From: Saccharopolyspora thermophila
GTDB taxonomy: Bacteria > Actinomycetota > Actinomycetes > Mycobacteriales > Pseudonocardiaceae
Assembly: GCF_014646075.1 (NCBI RefSeq)
Contig: NZ_BMMT01000001.1
Span: 335,930 to 399,929, forward strand
DNA: 64,000 nt
Reading direction: 5' to 3'
Shown here: positions 17,001 through 24,058 of the stretch, one piece after another
Numbering within the stretch: the stretch's first letter is position 1
Layout of the letters: each line of letters starts with the position of its first letter
Translations under genes and position numbers: made by a program
The notes under the pieces: model-generated
The model's input: the letters and a program-made list of their open reading frames with translations, nothing else
Told to the model about the DNA's origin: nothing
Database searches by the model: none

Positions 17001-19877
17001 GGCGTCAACGGCAACAGTCTACCCGAGTTCGCGGCCCTGCTCGGCGACTCGCTCGGCGCGGGCCCCGCCGCGGGTGCGGGACTCGCCGAGGGTGCCTTCG
17101 CGTTCGCCCTGACCACGGAGCGGACCGCCGTCGAGGAAGGGCTGCCGATCCTGGCGTACGTCAACGGCCTGTCCACAGTCGACGACGGCGGTCCGGCCGG
17201 GCGCGAGGTCGTCGAGTGCGGCGTGGCCGCACCGGACGTGGCCCGCTACGTCGGGGCCGCCGGCGGGCTGGGCGTGCTGCGGGCCCTGCACGGCGGGGCA
17301 GGCGAGATCGGCGTGCGCTGCACGGGCCCGGACGGGGTGGCCGACGTGGAACTGGCCCTCACCGTCCCGGCGGCCGAGCCCGCCCGGCTGCCCGCCCGGT
17401 TCCGGGACGCCGAGCAGTTCGCGCCCGGGCAACGACCGCTGGTCCGCCGCCACGTGCCCGCGCTGCGCCCCGCCCCCGCGGTCGAGGTCGGGGAGCGCAC
17501 CCCGTTCCTGCCGCCAGGCGTGGTCGTGCTGACCGACCTGACCGACCTCGGCGGACTCCCCCTGCCGCCGGACGCCACCGTGCTGTGCACCGCGGCCGGC
17601 GCTCCGCCGGACTGGATCCACCTGCCCCAGCCCACACCCGAGACAGTGCGGGAGGCGTTACGCGGGGACGTCCGCCACGTGCGGATCGTCACCGACCTGG
17701 CGCGCACCAGCCCGCTCACCGACCCGGACAACCCACCGGCGGACTCGTTGATCGCCCTGCACGACGCGTTCTTTCTCGCCGTCCAGCACACCTCGCCGGA
17801 GTCGGTGCTGGTGCTGCTGGCAGGCGGCATCGCGGACGGCGTGCCGCACCCGATGACCGGGCTGTTCACCGGTCTGCTCAAGGCGGTCGACCTGGAACTG
17901 CCGGACTGCCGGACGTTCGCGCTGGTCACCGGCACGAGCGAGCTGACCGACGCGGCGCGGCTGGCGGAGCGGGAGAGCGCCTGCCGCCGGCCGTTTCCGA
18001 TCGTCTACGCCGAGGGCGGCACCACGTCGGTGCCGGTGCTCGCCGAGGAACCCGTCGAGGTCATCGACGCGCCCGCGCGCCTGGGCCCCGACTCGGTGGT
18101 GCTCGCCGTCGGCGGGGCCCGCGGCATCACCGCCGAGATCGTCAAGGTGCTCGCAGCCGAGTTCCGGCCCCGGGTCTATTTGTTCGGCAGCAACCGGCTC
18201 GACGACTACCCGGACGAGGTGTTCGCCGGGGATGACGCGTCCTTCGCGGCCGGTCGCCGCGACTTCATCCGGCGGGGCGTGGCAGAGGGGAAGTCGGTGG
18301 CGCAGCTGAACCGGGAGTACGACCGCATGCGGCATGCCCGGGCCGCCCGGCGCACCATCGCCGAGCTGGAACGCCACTGCGGGCCTGGCCGCGTCACGTA
18401 CCTGGCCTGCGACGTCGCCGACGCCGAGGCCACCACCACGGCGGTGCGGAAGGTCCTGGCCGAGGTCGACCGGGTGGACCTGCTGATCAACGCCGCCGGG
18501 CGCAACCACTCCGCGTTGATCGGCGACAAGGACTTCGCGTCGTTCACCGCGATCCGCGACATCAAACTCCGCGGGTACCGCAACCTCAAGCGGGCCTTCG
18601 GCGCCGACCAGCCGGAGGTGTGGTGCAACTTCGGTTCGCTGCTGGGCTACTTCGGCCAGCGCGGCGAGGCCGACTACGCCGCCGGCAACGACTTTCTGGC
18701 CTCGGCCGCGGTGCACGCCGCCTCGCGGGGGCGTCGGGAGTTCACCATCGGCTGGACCTTCTGGGACGGCGTCGGGATGGTCGGCGAGGGCGGCGGCCTG
18801 GCCAACACGCACTTCAAGAAGGTCGGCTCCTACAGCGACATGTCGGTCGCCGAGGGCGTGCACCACTTCGTGCGCGAGCTGCACGCCGACCGGGTCGCCC
18901 CCTCGACCGTCCACATGGGACAGGCGGAGCGGCGCATGGTCGAGGGGCTGTACCCGGGCTACCTCGACGCCTGCGCCGAGCAGGCCCCGCGCGGCCGGTT
19001 CTACCTGCGGCGGCTGCTGGCGCAGACCGCCGACTCGGTGACCTTCGAGACGCCGTTCGACCTGGAGACCGACAGCTACCTGCGGTACCACCCGGTGCGG
19101 GGGGTGCCGACGCTGCCCGGCGCGTTCGTCGCCGAACTGGCCGCCGAGGCGGCGCTGCACCTGGTGCCCGGCGGCACCGTCATTGGCTTCGACGACACGT
19201 GCTTCAACAACTTCCTGCACGTCTACCTCGAACTGCCGACACCCCCGAAGCGGATCGCCGCGCGGATCGCCGACCGCAGCGGCGGCATCACCGTGGTGGA
19301 CGTCCGGATCACCACCGACGTGCTGTCGCCGACAGGGATCAAGCTCGTCACGGACCGGGCCCACTTCACCTCCCGGGTGCTGGTCGCGGACGGCTACCGG
19401 CCGCCCCGCCGGTGGCAGCCGTGGCCCGACCCGGAGGTCGACGTCCCGGCGGAGGAGTCGTTCCGCGCCGAGGGCGCCCCGATCCTGCTGAGCGGGCCGT
19501 TTTTGTGCGTCGACGACATCCGCCGGTCGGACGGCCGGGCGCGGGCGACGTACCGGTTCCGGCAGCCGCCGCAGGATCCGCTGGCCGCCGCGTTCGTCGC
19601 TCCTCCGTTCCTGCTGGACGCCATGGTCCGGGTCGGGTTCCTCACCGACGCCGACGGGCGCGACGCACCGGTGTCCGCGCCCACCCGCATCGACCGGGTG
19701 GAGCTGTACGAGGACGGCAACGACTGGGAGCTGATGCGGCGCTACGGGCACCTCGGGCTGTATGCGGAGGTGGCCGGCAGCGGCCCCGATCGGGTGCATC
19801 ACCTGATCGCCACCGCGCCGGACGGCCACGTGGTCGCCTGGGCGCGCGGCGTGCACACCGCCGTCGTCAACTGGTGA
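14076..19877 (+). CDS. Iterative megasynthase: FabL-type ER - KS - CLF-like KS - KR - DH
   Basis: 1933 residues. Residues 1-250 are an SDR closest to enoyl-ACP reductase FabL, with Tyr154-X6-Lys161 instead of FabG's YxxxK. After a linker, about 310-780 is a PfaA/PfaC-like ketosynthase with Cys509 (DTACSS), His642 and His678 intact. About 785-1130 is a second KS fold where the Cys is replaced by Leu950 (DSGLSS), as in chain-length factors. About 1340-1640 is a PUFA-type KR with Tyr1534 (YAAGN). The C-terminal 250 residues are a hot-dog dehydratase with His1672 in HPVRGVPTLP. It lacks AT, ACP and release domains, supplied in trans by the preceding gene and the DarB-like enzyme. The full KR-DH-ER set predicts reduced or partly unsaturated acyl chains. 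One TTA codon lies at 17658. ATG 14076 fits GAGGGA; GTG at 14073 is possible. Confidence 0.9.
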   Translation: MGQLENKLALVTGGGKNVGAAIARELGRRGAHVIINYFHSPERARRTAEELRDLGVRVDLIRASVARQDQVDRMFAELEERFGYLDILVNNAANGALLPLAEITDEHLDKAVDTNYKGGLRCARAAAPLMARRGGGSIVTISALGSSQLVMNGYLACAPAKAAAEAVTRYLAVEFAPLNIRVNTASAAMLRGEVADAFPRAAEMQEVIRRSTPLGRLGEPEDLAAVVAFLASDDARWVTGQVVLADGGLSLGASLLSPPPQTESATTTPEDAASTAESRDRERGAASAAVAVVEAAPGPAVVTERRDEAPTDDIAIVGMGLAVAGANSPEEFWELRTTGAELFVRPPEDRWERDSFYSPDPAAEDKTYQDRFAFITGFQPDPGSALPGEPELTTAWLRHSLAQALRPVHLGADDRVSFLVGYTPDGSQHLEDAGVLASARQRVPRLLDDMGVPAHRRAELLSAVDAVLLDRYRRGARDPHLLLPDRVARQAMAGLLPADTEIQLVDTACSSSMYAIDIGVRSLLLGEHDVAVCGGAFALTPRAMVMFAKLRGLSRRGEVRAMDDSADGVLFADGAGIVVLKRLDRARRDGDRVLAVLGSVGTSSDGSGTAIYAPNPDGQDLAVRRALTGPVSGDDVDWVLAHATGTPAGDLAEFTTIRKHFHADRTQYLTSNKSLIGHTGWAAGVASVVEAVLALQRDTIPAQFRLTSPQRDFRIDETKLEIPAEPVPWPPRADRPRAVGVSGFGFGGTNAHLVVREASAGGAAPRRRRDDRVVIVGWSARLPGLSSRDQVTRWLTGAGDAPQDGFGDQYPAPPFEQVRLPPKTVRMMDRCQLMMVWCAQELRDEIPEFWQRNTESTGVFVGNMGPTRMGMLLGDRVYLDQVSTALRTDPRTAELPELPELVERLRADVRSRVEPSNEDSFPGMMPNIISARVASRFDLTGPNVTLDSGLSSALTAIETAARYLRTGDVRLALAAGVNGNSLPEFAALLGDSLGAGPAAGAGLAEGAFAFALTTERTAVEEGLPILAYVNGLSTVDDGGPAGREVVECGVAAPDVARYVGAAGGLGVLRALHGGAGEIGVRCTGPDGVADVELALTVPAAEPARLPARFRDAEQFAPGQRPLVRRHVPALRPAPAVEVGERTPFLPPGVVVLTDLTDLGGLPLPPDATVLCTAAGAPPDWIHLPQPTPETVREALRGDVRHVRIVTDLARTSPLTDPDNPPADSLIALHDAFFLAVQHTSPESVLVLLAGGIADGVPHPMTGLFTGLLKAVDLELPDCRTFALVTGTSELTDAARLAERESACRRPFPIVYAEGGTTSVPVLAEEPVEVIDAPARLGPDSVVLAVGGARGITAEIVKVLAAEFRPRVYLFGSNRLDDYPDEVFAGDDASFAAGRRDFIRRGVAEGKSVAQLNREYDRMRHARAARRTIAELERHCGPGRVTYLACDVADAEATTTAVRKVLAEVDRVDLLINAAGRNHSALIGDKDFASFTAIRDIKLRGYRNLKRAFGADQPEVWCNFGSLLGYFGQRGEADYAAGNDFLASAAVHAASRGRREFTIGWTFWDGVGMVGEGGGLANTHFKKVGSYSDMSVAEGVHHFVRELHADRVAPSTVHMGQAERRMVEGLYPGYLDACAEQAPRGRFYLRRLLAQTADSVTFETPFDLETDSYLRYHPVRGVPTLPGAFVAELAAEAALHLVPGGTVIGFDDTCFNNFLHVYLELPTPPKRIAARIADRSGGITVVDVRITTDVLSPTGIKLVTDRAHFTSRVLVADGYRPPRRWQPWPDPEVDVPAEESFRAEGAPILLSGPFLCVDDIRRSDGRARATYRFRQPPQDPLAAAFVAPPFLLDAMVRVGFLTDADGRDAPVSAPTRIDRVELYEDGNDWELMRRYGHLGLYAEVAGSGPDRVHHLIATAPDGHVVAWARGVHTAVVNW

Positions 19878-19881
19878 TGGC

Positions 19882-19959
19882 CGCCGGGAGGCCACCGCGC
19901 CTCCCGGCGCCCGGCCGAAAAAGCGCCGGGCGAACGGTCGGTGACCGTCCGCCCGGCGC
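19882..19959. terminator. Double hairpin terminator between convergent genes
   Basis: Two GC-rich hairpins lie between the megasynthase stop and the clpP stop. The first pairs CGCCGGGAGG (19882-19891) with CCTCCCGGCG (19900-19909). The second pairs GCGCCGGGCG (19923-19932) plus ACGGTC with GACCGT plus CGCCCGGCGC (19950-19959), with one mismatch. They can end transcription from both sides. Confidence 0.75.
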
Positions 19960-19973
19960 CGGAAGAAGAATGG

Positions 19974-20543
19974 TCAGCGCTGGTTCGGTGTAATAACCGA
20001 ATCGACGAGTCCGTAGTCACGTGCCTCGGTCGCGGTGAACCAGCGGTCGCGGTCGAAATCCCGCATGATGGTCTCGACGGAATTGCCTGACTGCGCCGCC
20101 GTCAATTCCGCGATCTGCCGCTTTGTCTGGCTGAACATCTCCGCCTGGATCCGGGTGTCGGACGCCGTCCCGCCGATTCCCGCGGAGGGCTGGTGCATCA
20201 TGATCCGGGCGTGCTCCAGCGCGTACCGCTTGCCCGGGGCGCCCGCGGTCAGCAGCACCTGCCCCATCGAGGCGGCCAGCCCGAAGGCGTAGGTCTGCAC
20301 GTCGCAGCTGATGAGCTGCATCGTGTCGTAGATGGCAAACCCGGCGGTGACCGAACCGCCCGGCGAGTTGATGTAGAGCTTGATGTCCTCGTCCGGGTCC
20401 TCGGCCTGCAGCAGGAGCAGCTGCGCGCAGATCCGGTTGGCGACGTCGTCGTTGACCTCGGAACCAAGAACGATGATCCGCGTCTTGAGCAGGCTCTGGA
20501 AAAGGGAGTCGGTCAGATTGCTGAGGTTGCTGAGATCGCTCAT
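19974..20543 (-). CDS. clpP: ClpP-type serine protease subunit, lone copy at the cluster edge
   Basis: A 189-residue ClpP with catalytic Ser92 (AASMG), His117 (MMHQPS) and Asp162 (RDFDRDRW) all present, plus the INSPGGSVTAG oxyanion region, so it should be an active peptidase subunit needing a Clp ATPase. Actinobacterial clpP genes normally come in pairs beside clpX; this one has neither partner nor chaperone and stands opposite a biosynthetic operon. Extra clpP copies are known as self-resistance genes in clusters for ClpP inhibitors. That role here is inference; a general stress-induced ClpP3-like paralogue is the alternative. ATG 20543 gives the usual length; a TTG 39 bp upstream is also open but has no RBS. 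Confidence 0.92.
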   Translation of the reverse strand: MSDLSNLSNLTDSLFQSLLKTRIIVLGSEVNDDVANRICAQLLLLQAEDPDEDIKLYINSPGGSVTAGFAIYDTMQLISCDVQTYAFGLAASMGQVLLTAGAPGKRYALEHARIMMHQPSAGIGGTASDTRIQAEMFSQTKRQIAELTAAQSGNSVETIMRDFDRDRWFTATEARDYGLVDSVITPNQR

Positions 20544-20659
20544 TATTACCGCCAGGTCCACGGGATCGGTGTCGTCCGCCAACTGTCCAGCGTCAATTGT
20601 CGGTGCATGTTTTCACGGTGCTGGTATCACGCTGATTTCTGCGGCGTGACTCGGTTTCC

Positions 20660-20691
20660 AACATAGCACGATCATGCCCCTGCATGATCGT
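20660..20691 (-). promoter_or_regulatory. Perfect 10-bp inverted repeat overlapping a candidate clpP promoter
   Basis: ACGATCATGC (20668-20677) and GCATGATCGT (20682-20691) form a perfect dyad with a 4-nt spacer. Read on the minus strand, TATGTT (20665-20660), a TANNNT-type -10, follows directly, so a bound regulator would cover the promoter spacer. It could control clpP, the divergent small ORF and aminotransferase, or both. No regulator gene is nearby. The dyad is seen; the operator role is inferred. Confidence 0.45.
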
Positions 20692-20721
20692 TCGGGTTCG
20701 CACAGGAAGAAGAGTTCACCT

Positions 20722-20820
20722 ATGGCGAACACGACACTCGACGAAACCCCCGATCCGTCGCGGGGTGGCGGCGGCCCGCGGTACCCGACGGGCCCAGCAG
20801 AAGAAAATCTTCCTCTGTAG
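20722..20820 (+). CDS. Possible 32-residue small protein, unrecognised
   Basis: ATG 20722 is preceded by AGGAAGAAGAG with 7-nt spacing, a good ribosome-binding site. The peptide begins MANTTLDETPD, has a Gly-rich centre (GGGG) and ends acidic/hydrophobic (EENLPL). It has no Cys, no membrane segment and no family I know. It lies between the clpP operator region and the aminotransferase, on the aminotransferase strand. It could be a leader peptide, a short peptide precursor or a chance frame in a region of lower GC content. The rest of the 20544-20924 spacer contains a weak TTGCTT-18-TAATTC promoter-like pair at 20842-20871 before the aminotransferase. Confidence 0.3.
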   Translation: MANTTLDETPDPSRGGGGPRYPTGPAEENLPL

Positions 20821-20924
20821 CGCAGTCTTCACGGAAGGATGTTGCTTTGAGTCCAACCTTTGATGTAATTCTTCTTGAGAGGTGACGGGCGACACGCCCG
20901 CAACGGGCGCCGGGAGGCCGAAAC

Positions 20925-22292
20925 ATGACCGCTCAGCGAGAGACCATCCGAGACGTGGCAGCAGCCGACGTCCCAGTGCCGCGCGACGCGGCGGGCGATG
21001 TGGTCGCGGCCCTGAAGGCGCAGGTGACCGGGGATTTGCTGGACATCGTGGTGGACCTCGACGCCGGCCACGGCTGCCGCCTGCGCGACGCGCGCGACGG
21101 CACCGAGTACCTGGACATGACGATGTTCTTCAGCTCCGCGCCGCTCGGGCACGGCCACCCCGGGCTGCGCACGCCCGAGTTCGAGGCCGCCCTGGTGCGC
21201 GCGGGCCGGGTGAAGCCGTCCAACCCCGACTTCGCCACCGTCGAGCAGGCACGCTTCGTGGAGACCTTCCGCCGCGTGGTGGGCGTGCCCGAGCTGCCGC
21301 TGCTGTTCTTCATCGACGGCGGCACCCTCGCGGTGGAGAACGCCCTGAAGGTCGCCTTCGACTGGAAGACCAAGGTCAACGCACGCGGCGGGCACGCCGT
21401 ACGCGGCAGCCGGGTCCTGCACCTGGAGCGCGCCTTCCACGGCCGCAGCGGCTACACCCTCTCGCTGACCAACACCGACCCGGCCAAGATCCGGGACTAC
21501 CCGATGTTCGACTGGCCGCGCATCCCCAGCCCGGCCATCGAACCCGGCGAGCGCTGGCACAGCGCCGAACTCCTGCCGGAGGAGGCGGTGGCGCTCGACG
21601 CGGCCCGCGCCGCCCTGCGCCGCTACGGCCGCGAGATCGCCTGCTTCGTCTACGAGCCGATCCAGGGCGAGGGCGGCGACCGCCACCTGCGCCCGGAGTT
21701 CCTGCAGGCGATGCAGCAGCTGTGCCGGGACAACGACGTGCTCACCGTCGCCGACGAGGTGCAGACCGGGGCGCTGACCGGGCAGGCGTGGGCGCACCAG
21801 GCGCTCGGGCTGGAACCGGACCTGGTGGCCTTCGGCAAGCGCCTGCAGGTCTGCGGCGTGATGGGCGGCCGCCGGGTGCTGGAGGTGTCGGACAACGCCT
21901 TCCGCGAGGCCAGTCGGATCAGCTCCACCTGGGGCGGCTCGCTGGTCGACATGGTGCGCGCCACCCGCATCCTGGAGGTGATCGAGGCCGAGGGGCTGTT
22001 CGAGCACAGCAGGCAGATGGGCGAACTGCTGCTGGGCGAACTGCGTGACCTGGCGGCGGAGTTTCCGTCGGTGATCCGCGACCCGCGCGGCCGCGGCCTG
22101 ATGTGTGCGATCAGCTTTCACGAGCCGGCCCAGCGCGACCGGGCCATCGCGATCGCCCGCGAGCGCTACCGGACCCTGTTCCTGCCGTCGGGCCCGGACT
22201 CGCTGCGCTGCCGCCCGCCGCTTTCGGCCCGCCCGGAGGAACTCGTCGAAGCGGTCGCGGCCCTCCGCAAGGCCCTCACCGACCTCCCCTGA
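20925..22292 (+). CDS. lat: Class III aminotransferase, L-lysine 6-transaminase-like
   Basis: The 455-residue PLP enzyme matches lysine epsilon-aminotransferase (Lat): FFIDGGTLAVENALK, VYEPIQGEGGD, DEVQTG and the Schiff-base Lys305 in FGKRLQVCGVMGG, followed by STWGGSLVDMVR. Lat converts lysine and 2-oxoglutarate to 2-aminoadipate semialdehyde, which cyclises to piperideine-6-carboxylate, either for lysine catabolism or as a building block (as in cephamycin clusters). GGGAGG 8 nt upstream supports ATG. It may be the last gene of the cluster or a housekeeping gene at its edge. No NRPS or amide-forming gene is seen here to use an amino acid. Confidence 0.88.
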   Translation: MTAQRETIRDVAAADVPVPRDAAGDVVAALKAQVTGDLLDIVVDLDAGHGCRLRDARDGTEYLDMTMFFSSAPLGHGHPGLRTPEFEAALVRAGRVKPSNPDFATVEQARFVETFRRVVGVPELPLLFFIDGGTLAVENALKVAFDWKTKVNARGGHAVRGSRVLHLERAFHGRSGYTLSLTNTDPAKIRDYPMFDWPRIPSPAIEPGERWHSAELLPEEAVALDAARAALRRYGREIACFVYEPIQGEGGDRHLRPEFLQAMQQLCRDNDVLTVADEVQTGALTGQAWAHQALGLEPDLVAFGKRLQVCGVMGGRRVLEVSDNAFREASRISSTWGGSLVDMVRATRILEVIEAEGLFEHSRQMGELLLGELRDLAAEFPSVIRDPRGRGLMCAISFHEPAQRDRAIAIARERYRTLFLPSGPDSLRCRPPLSARPEELVEAVAALRKALTDLP

Positions 22293-22381
22293 CGGGCCTC
22301 ACCGCGTCGACCGATCCGGCAGACTCGGCCCCGACGTTGTGCTCGTGGCGCGTCGTGGGCGTGCCCGGGTCGGGGACCGGC

Positions 22382-23953
22382 TCAGCGCCAGGACGGCAGC
22401 CAGAGCTCCGCCTGCCAGTGCTCCTGGGTGATCGGTTCCCCGTTGAGGATCGGCCACAGCCACACGAAGTTCGCCACCACCAGCCCCACGTACAGCGACA
22501 CCGCGAGCAGCCCGGTGCGGCGCCGCTCGAAGTGGTCCCGCGCGGTGCCCAGAAGCTCCCCGAGCACCAACACGATTCCCAGCACCAGGAACGGCACCAG
22601 CGGCGTCGCGTAGAAGTAGTACATCTGCCGGTCCAGGTTGATGAACCACGGCAGGTACCCCGCGCCGTAGCCCACCAGCACCGCGGCGTAGCGCCAGTCC
22701 ATCCGGCTGGTCGCGCGCCACACCGCCCAGCCCGCGACCGGCAGCGCCAGCCACCACATCGCCGGCGTGCCGATCAGCATCGTCGCCTCGATGCAGCTGG
22801 TGCGACCACACCCGGGCATCCCGGACTCGTAGTAGTAGAGCATCGGGCGCATGCCCATCGGCCACGCCCACGGCTTCGACTCCCACGGGTGCGGGTCCTT
22901 CGGCGTCACCAGGTGGGTGTGGAAGTCCAGCACGTTGAGCTGGTAGTACAGCAGCGACCGCAGCGCGTCCGGCAGGAAGCCGAAACCCACGTCGTCGGCG
23001 ACCAGGGTGGCGTGCCGGTCCGTGGCCGTCTCGCTGGCGAACCACCCCGACCAGGTCGCGAAGTACACCAGCAGCGGGATCGCCACCAGCGACCACAACG
23101 CCGGGGCCGTGTCACGCACCAGCGCGGCCCGCCACGGTCGGCGCACCCCGGCGGCGCGCCGGGCCAGCGCGTCCCAGATCACACTGAGCAGGCCGAACGC
23201 CATGATGTAGTAGATGCCGTTCCACTTGACGCCGCAGGCCAGGCCGAGCAGCACCCCGGTGCCGAAGCGCCACCAGCGGAACCCCAGCCGCGGTCCCCAC
23301 CCGGCCGGGTCCAGGCGGCCGTCGACGCAGACCTGCCACATGCGCTCCCGCACCTGGTCACGGTCGACCAGCAGGCAGGCGAACGCGGCCAGCAGGAACG
23401 TCGCCTGGAAGATGTCCAGCATCCCGACGCGCGACTGCACGTGGCTGAGCCCGTCGCAGATCAGCAGCACCCCGGCGATGGCGCCGAGCAATGTCGACCG
23501 GGTCATCCGCCGCGCGATGCGCACCACCAGCAGCACCATGAGCGTGCCGAACAGCGCGGCCATGATGCGCCAACCCCACGGGGTGTAGCCGAGCAGCCAC
23601 TCGCCGATGGCGATCAGCTGCTTGCCGACCGGTGGGTGGGCGACGAGTTCGTAACCCGGGTTGTCCTCGTAGCCGCCGTTGCGCAGCATCTGCCACGCCT
23701 GCGGCACGTAGTGCTTCTCGTCGAAAACCGGGGTGCCCTCGTCCGTGGCGTGCCCGAGATCCCACAACCGGACCAGCCCGGCGACCAGCGTGATCACGAT
23801 CGTGACCAGCCAGCCGCGCAGCCGGTCGGTGGGCATCGCCACGTCAAGCAGCGGGCGCGGATCGCTCTCGCCCGGTAGCCGAGCCGGTGGTGTGCGGCCG
23901 ACCTGGACCAGCTCGTCGGCGTTGCCGCCGGCGTTGGGGACGAGGACGCTCAC
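22382..23953 (-). CDS. pmt: Protein O-mannosyltransferase (PMT family, Rv1002c-like)
   Basis: A 523-residue polytopic membrane protein with about ten hydrophobic segments and the GT39/PMT motif: an acidic first loop ending FDEKHYVPQAW. It transfers mannose from polyprenyl-phosphomannose to Ser/Thr of secreted proteins at the membrane. In mycobacteria the same gene is divergent from the rsmI orthologue, as here. GTG start at 23953 has GGAGG only 2 nt away, an unusually short spacing, so the true start could lie slightly downstream. First gene of the conserved core block to the right of the cluster. Confidence 0.93.
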   Translation of the reverse strand: MSVLVPNAGGNADELVQVGRTPPARLPGESDPRPLLDVAMPTDRLRGWLVTIVITLVAGLVRLWDLGHATDEGTPVFDEKHYVPQAWQMLRNGGYEDNPGYELVAHPPVGKQLIAIGEWLLGYTPWGWRIMAALFGTLMVLLVVRIARRMTRSTLLGAIAGVLLICDGLSHVQSRVGMLDIFQATFLLAAFACLLVDRDQVRERMWQVCVDGRLDPAGWGPRLGFRWWRFGTGVLLGLACGVKWNGIYYIMAFGLLSVIWDALARRAAGVRRPWRAALVRDTAPALWSLVAIPLLVYFATWSGWFASETATDRHATLVADDVGFGFLPDALRSLLYYQLNVLDFHTHLVTPKDPHPWESKPWAWPMGMRPMLYYYESGMPGCGRTSCIEATMLIGTPAMWWLALPVAGWAVWRATSRMDWRYAAVLVGYGAGYLPWFINLDRQMYYFYATPLVPFLVLGIVLVLGELLGTARDHFERRRTGLLAVSLYVGLVVANFVWLWPILNGEPITQEHWQAELWLPSWR

Positions 23954-24044
23954 AACCTCCGATCGTAAGGTGGAGCCAGGGGGTACGGTCCGCGCCCTGC
24001 GACGGCTGCGGCACTGCTCGCACGGGGACCACGACCGGGACGAC

Positions 24045-24050
24045 TACGCT
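24045..24050 (+). promoter_or_regulatory. -10 element for a leaderless rsmI transcript
   Basis: TACGCT ends 8 nt before the rsmI ATG, the geometry of leaderless actinobacterial genes in which transcription starts at the A of the start codon. No Shine-Dalgarno sequence is visible. The same hexamer precedes metG and ispE. Confidence 0.45.
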
Positions 24051-24058
24051 GTGCAGCC

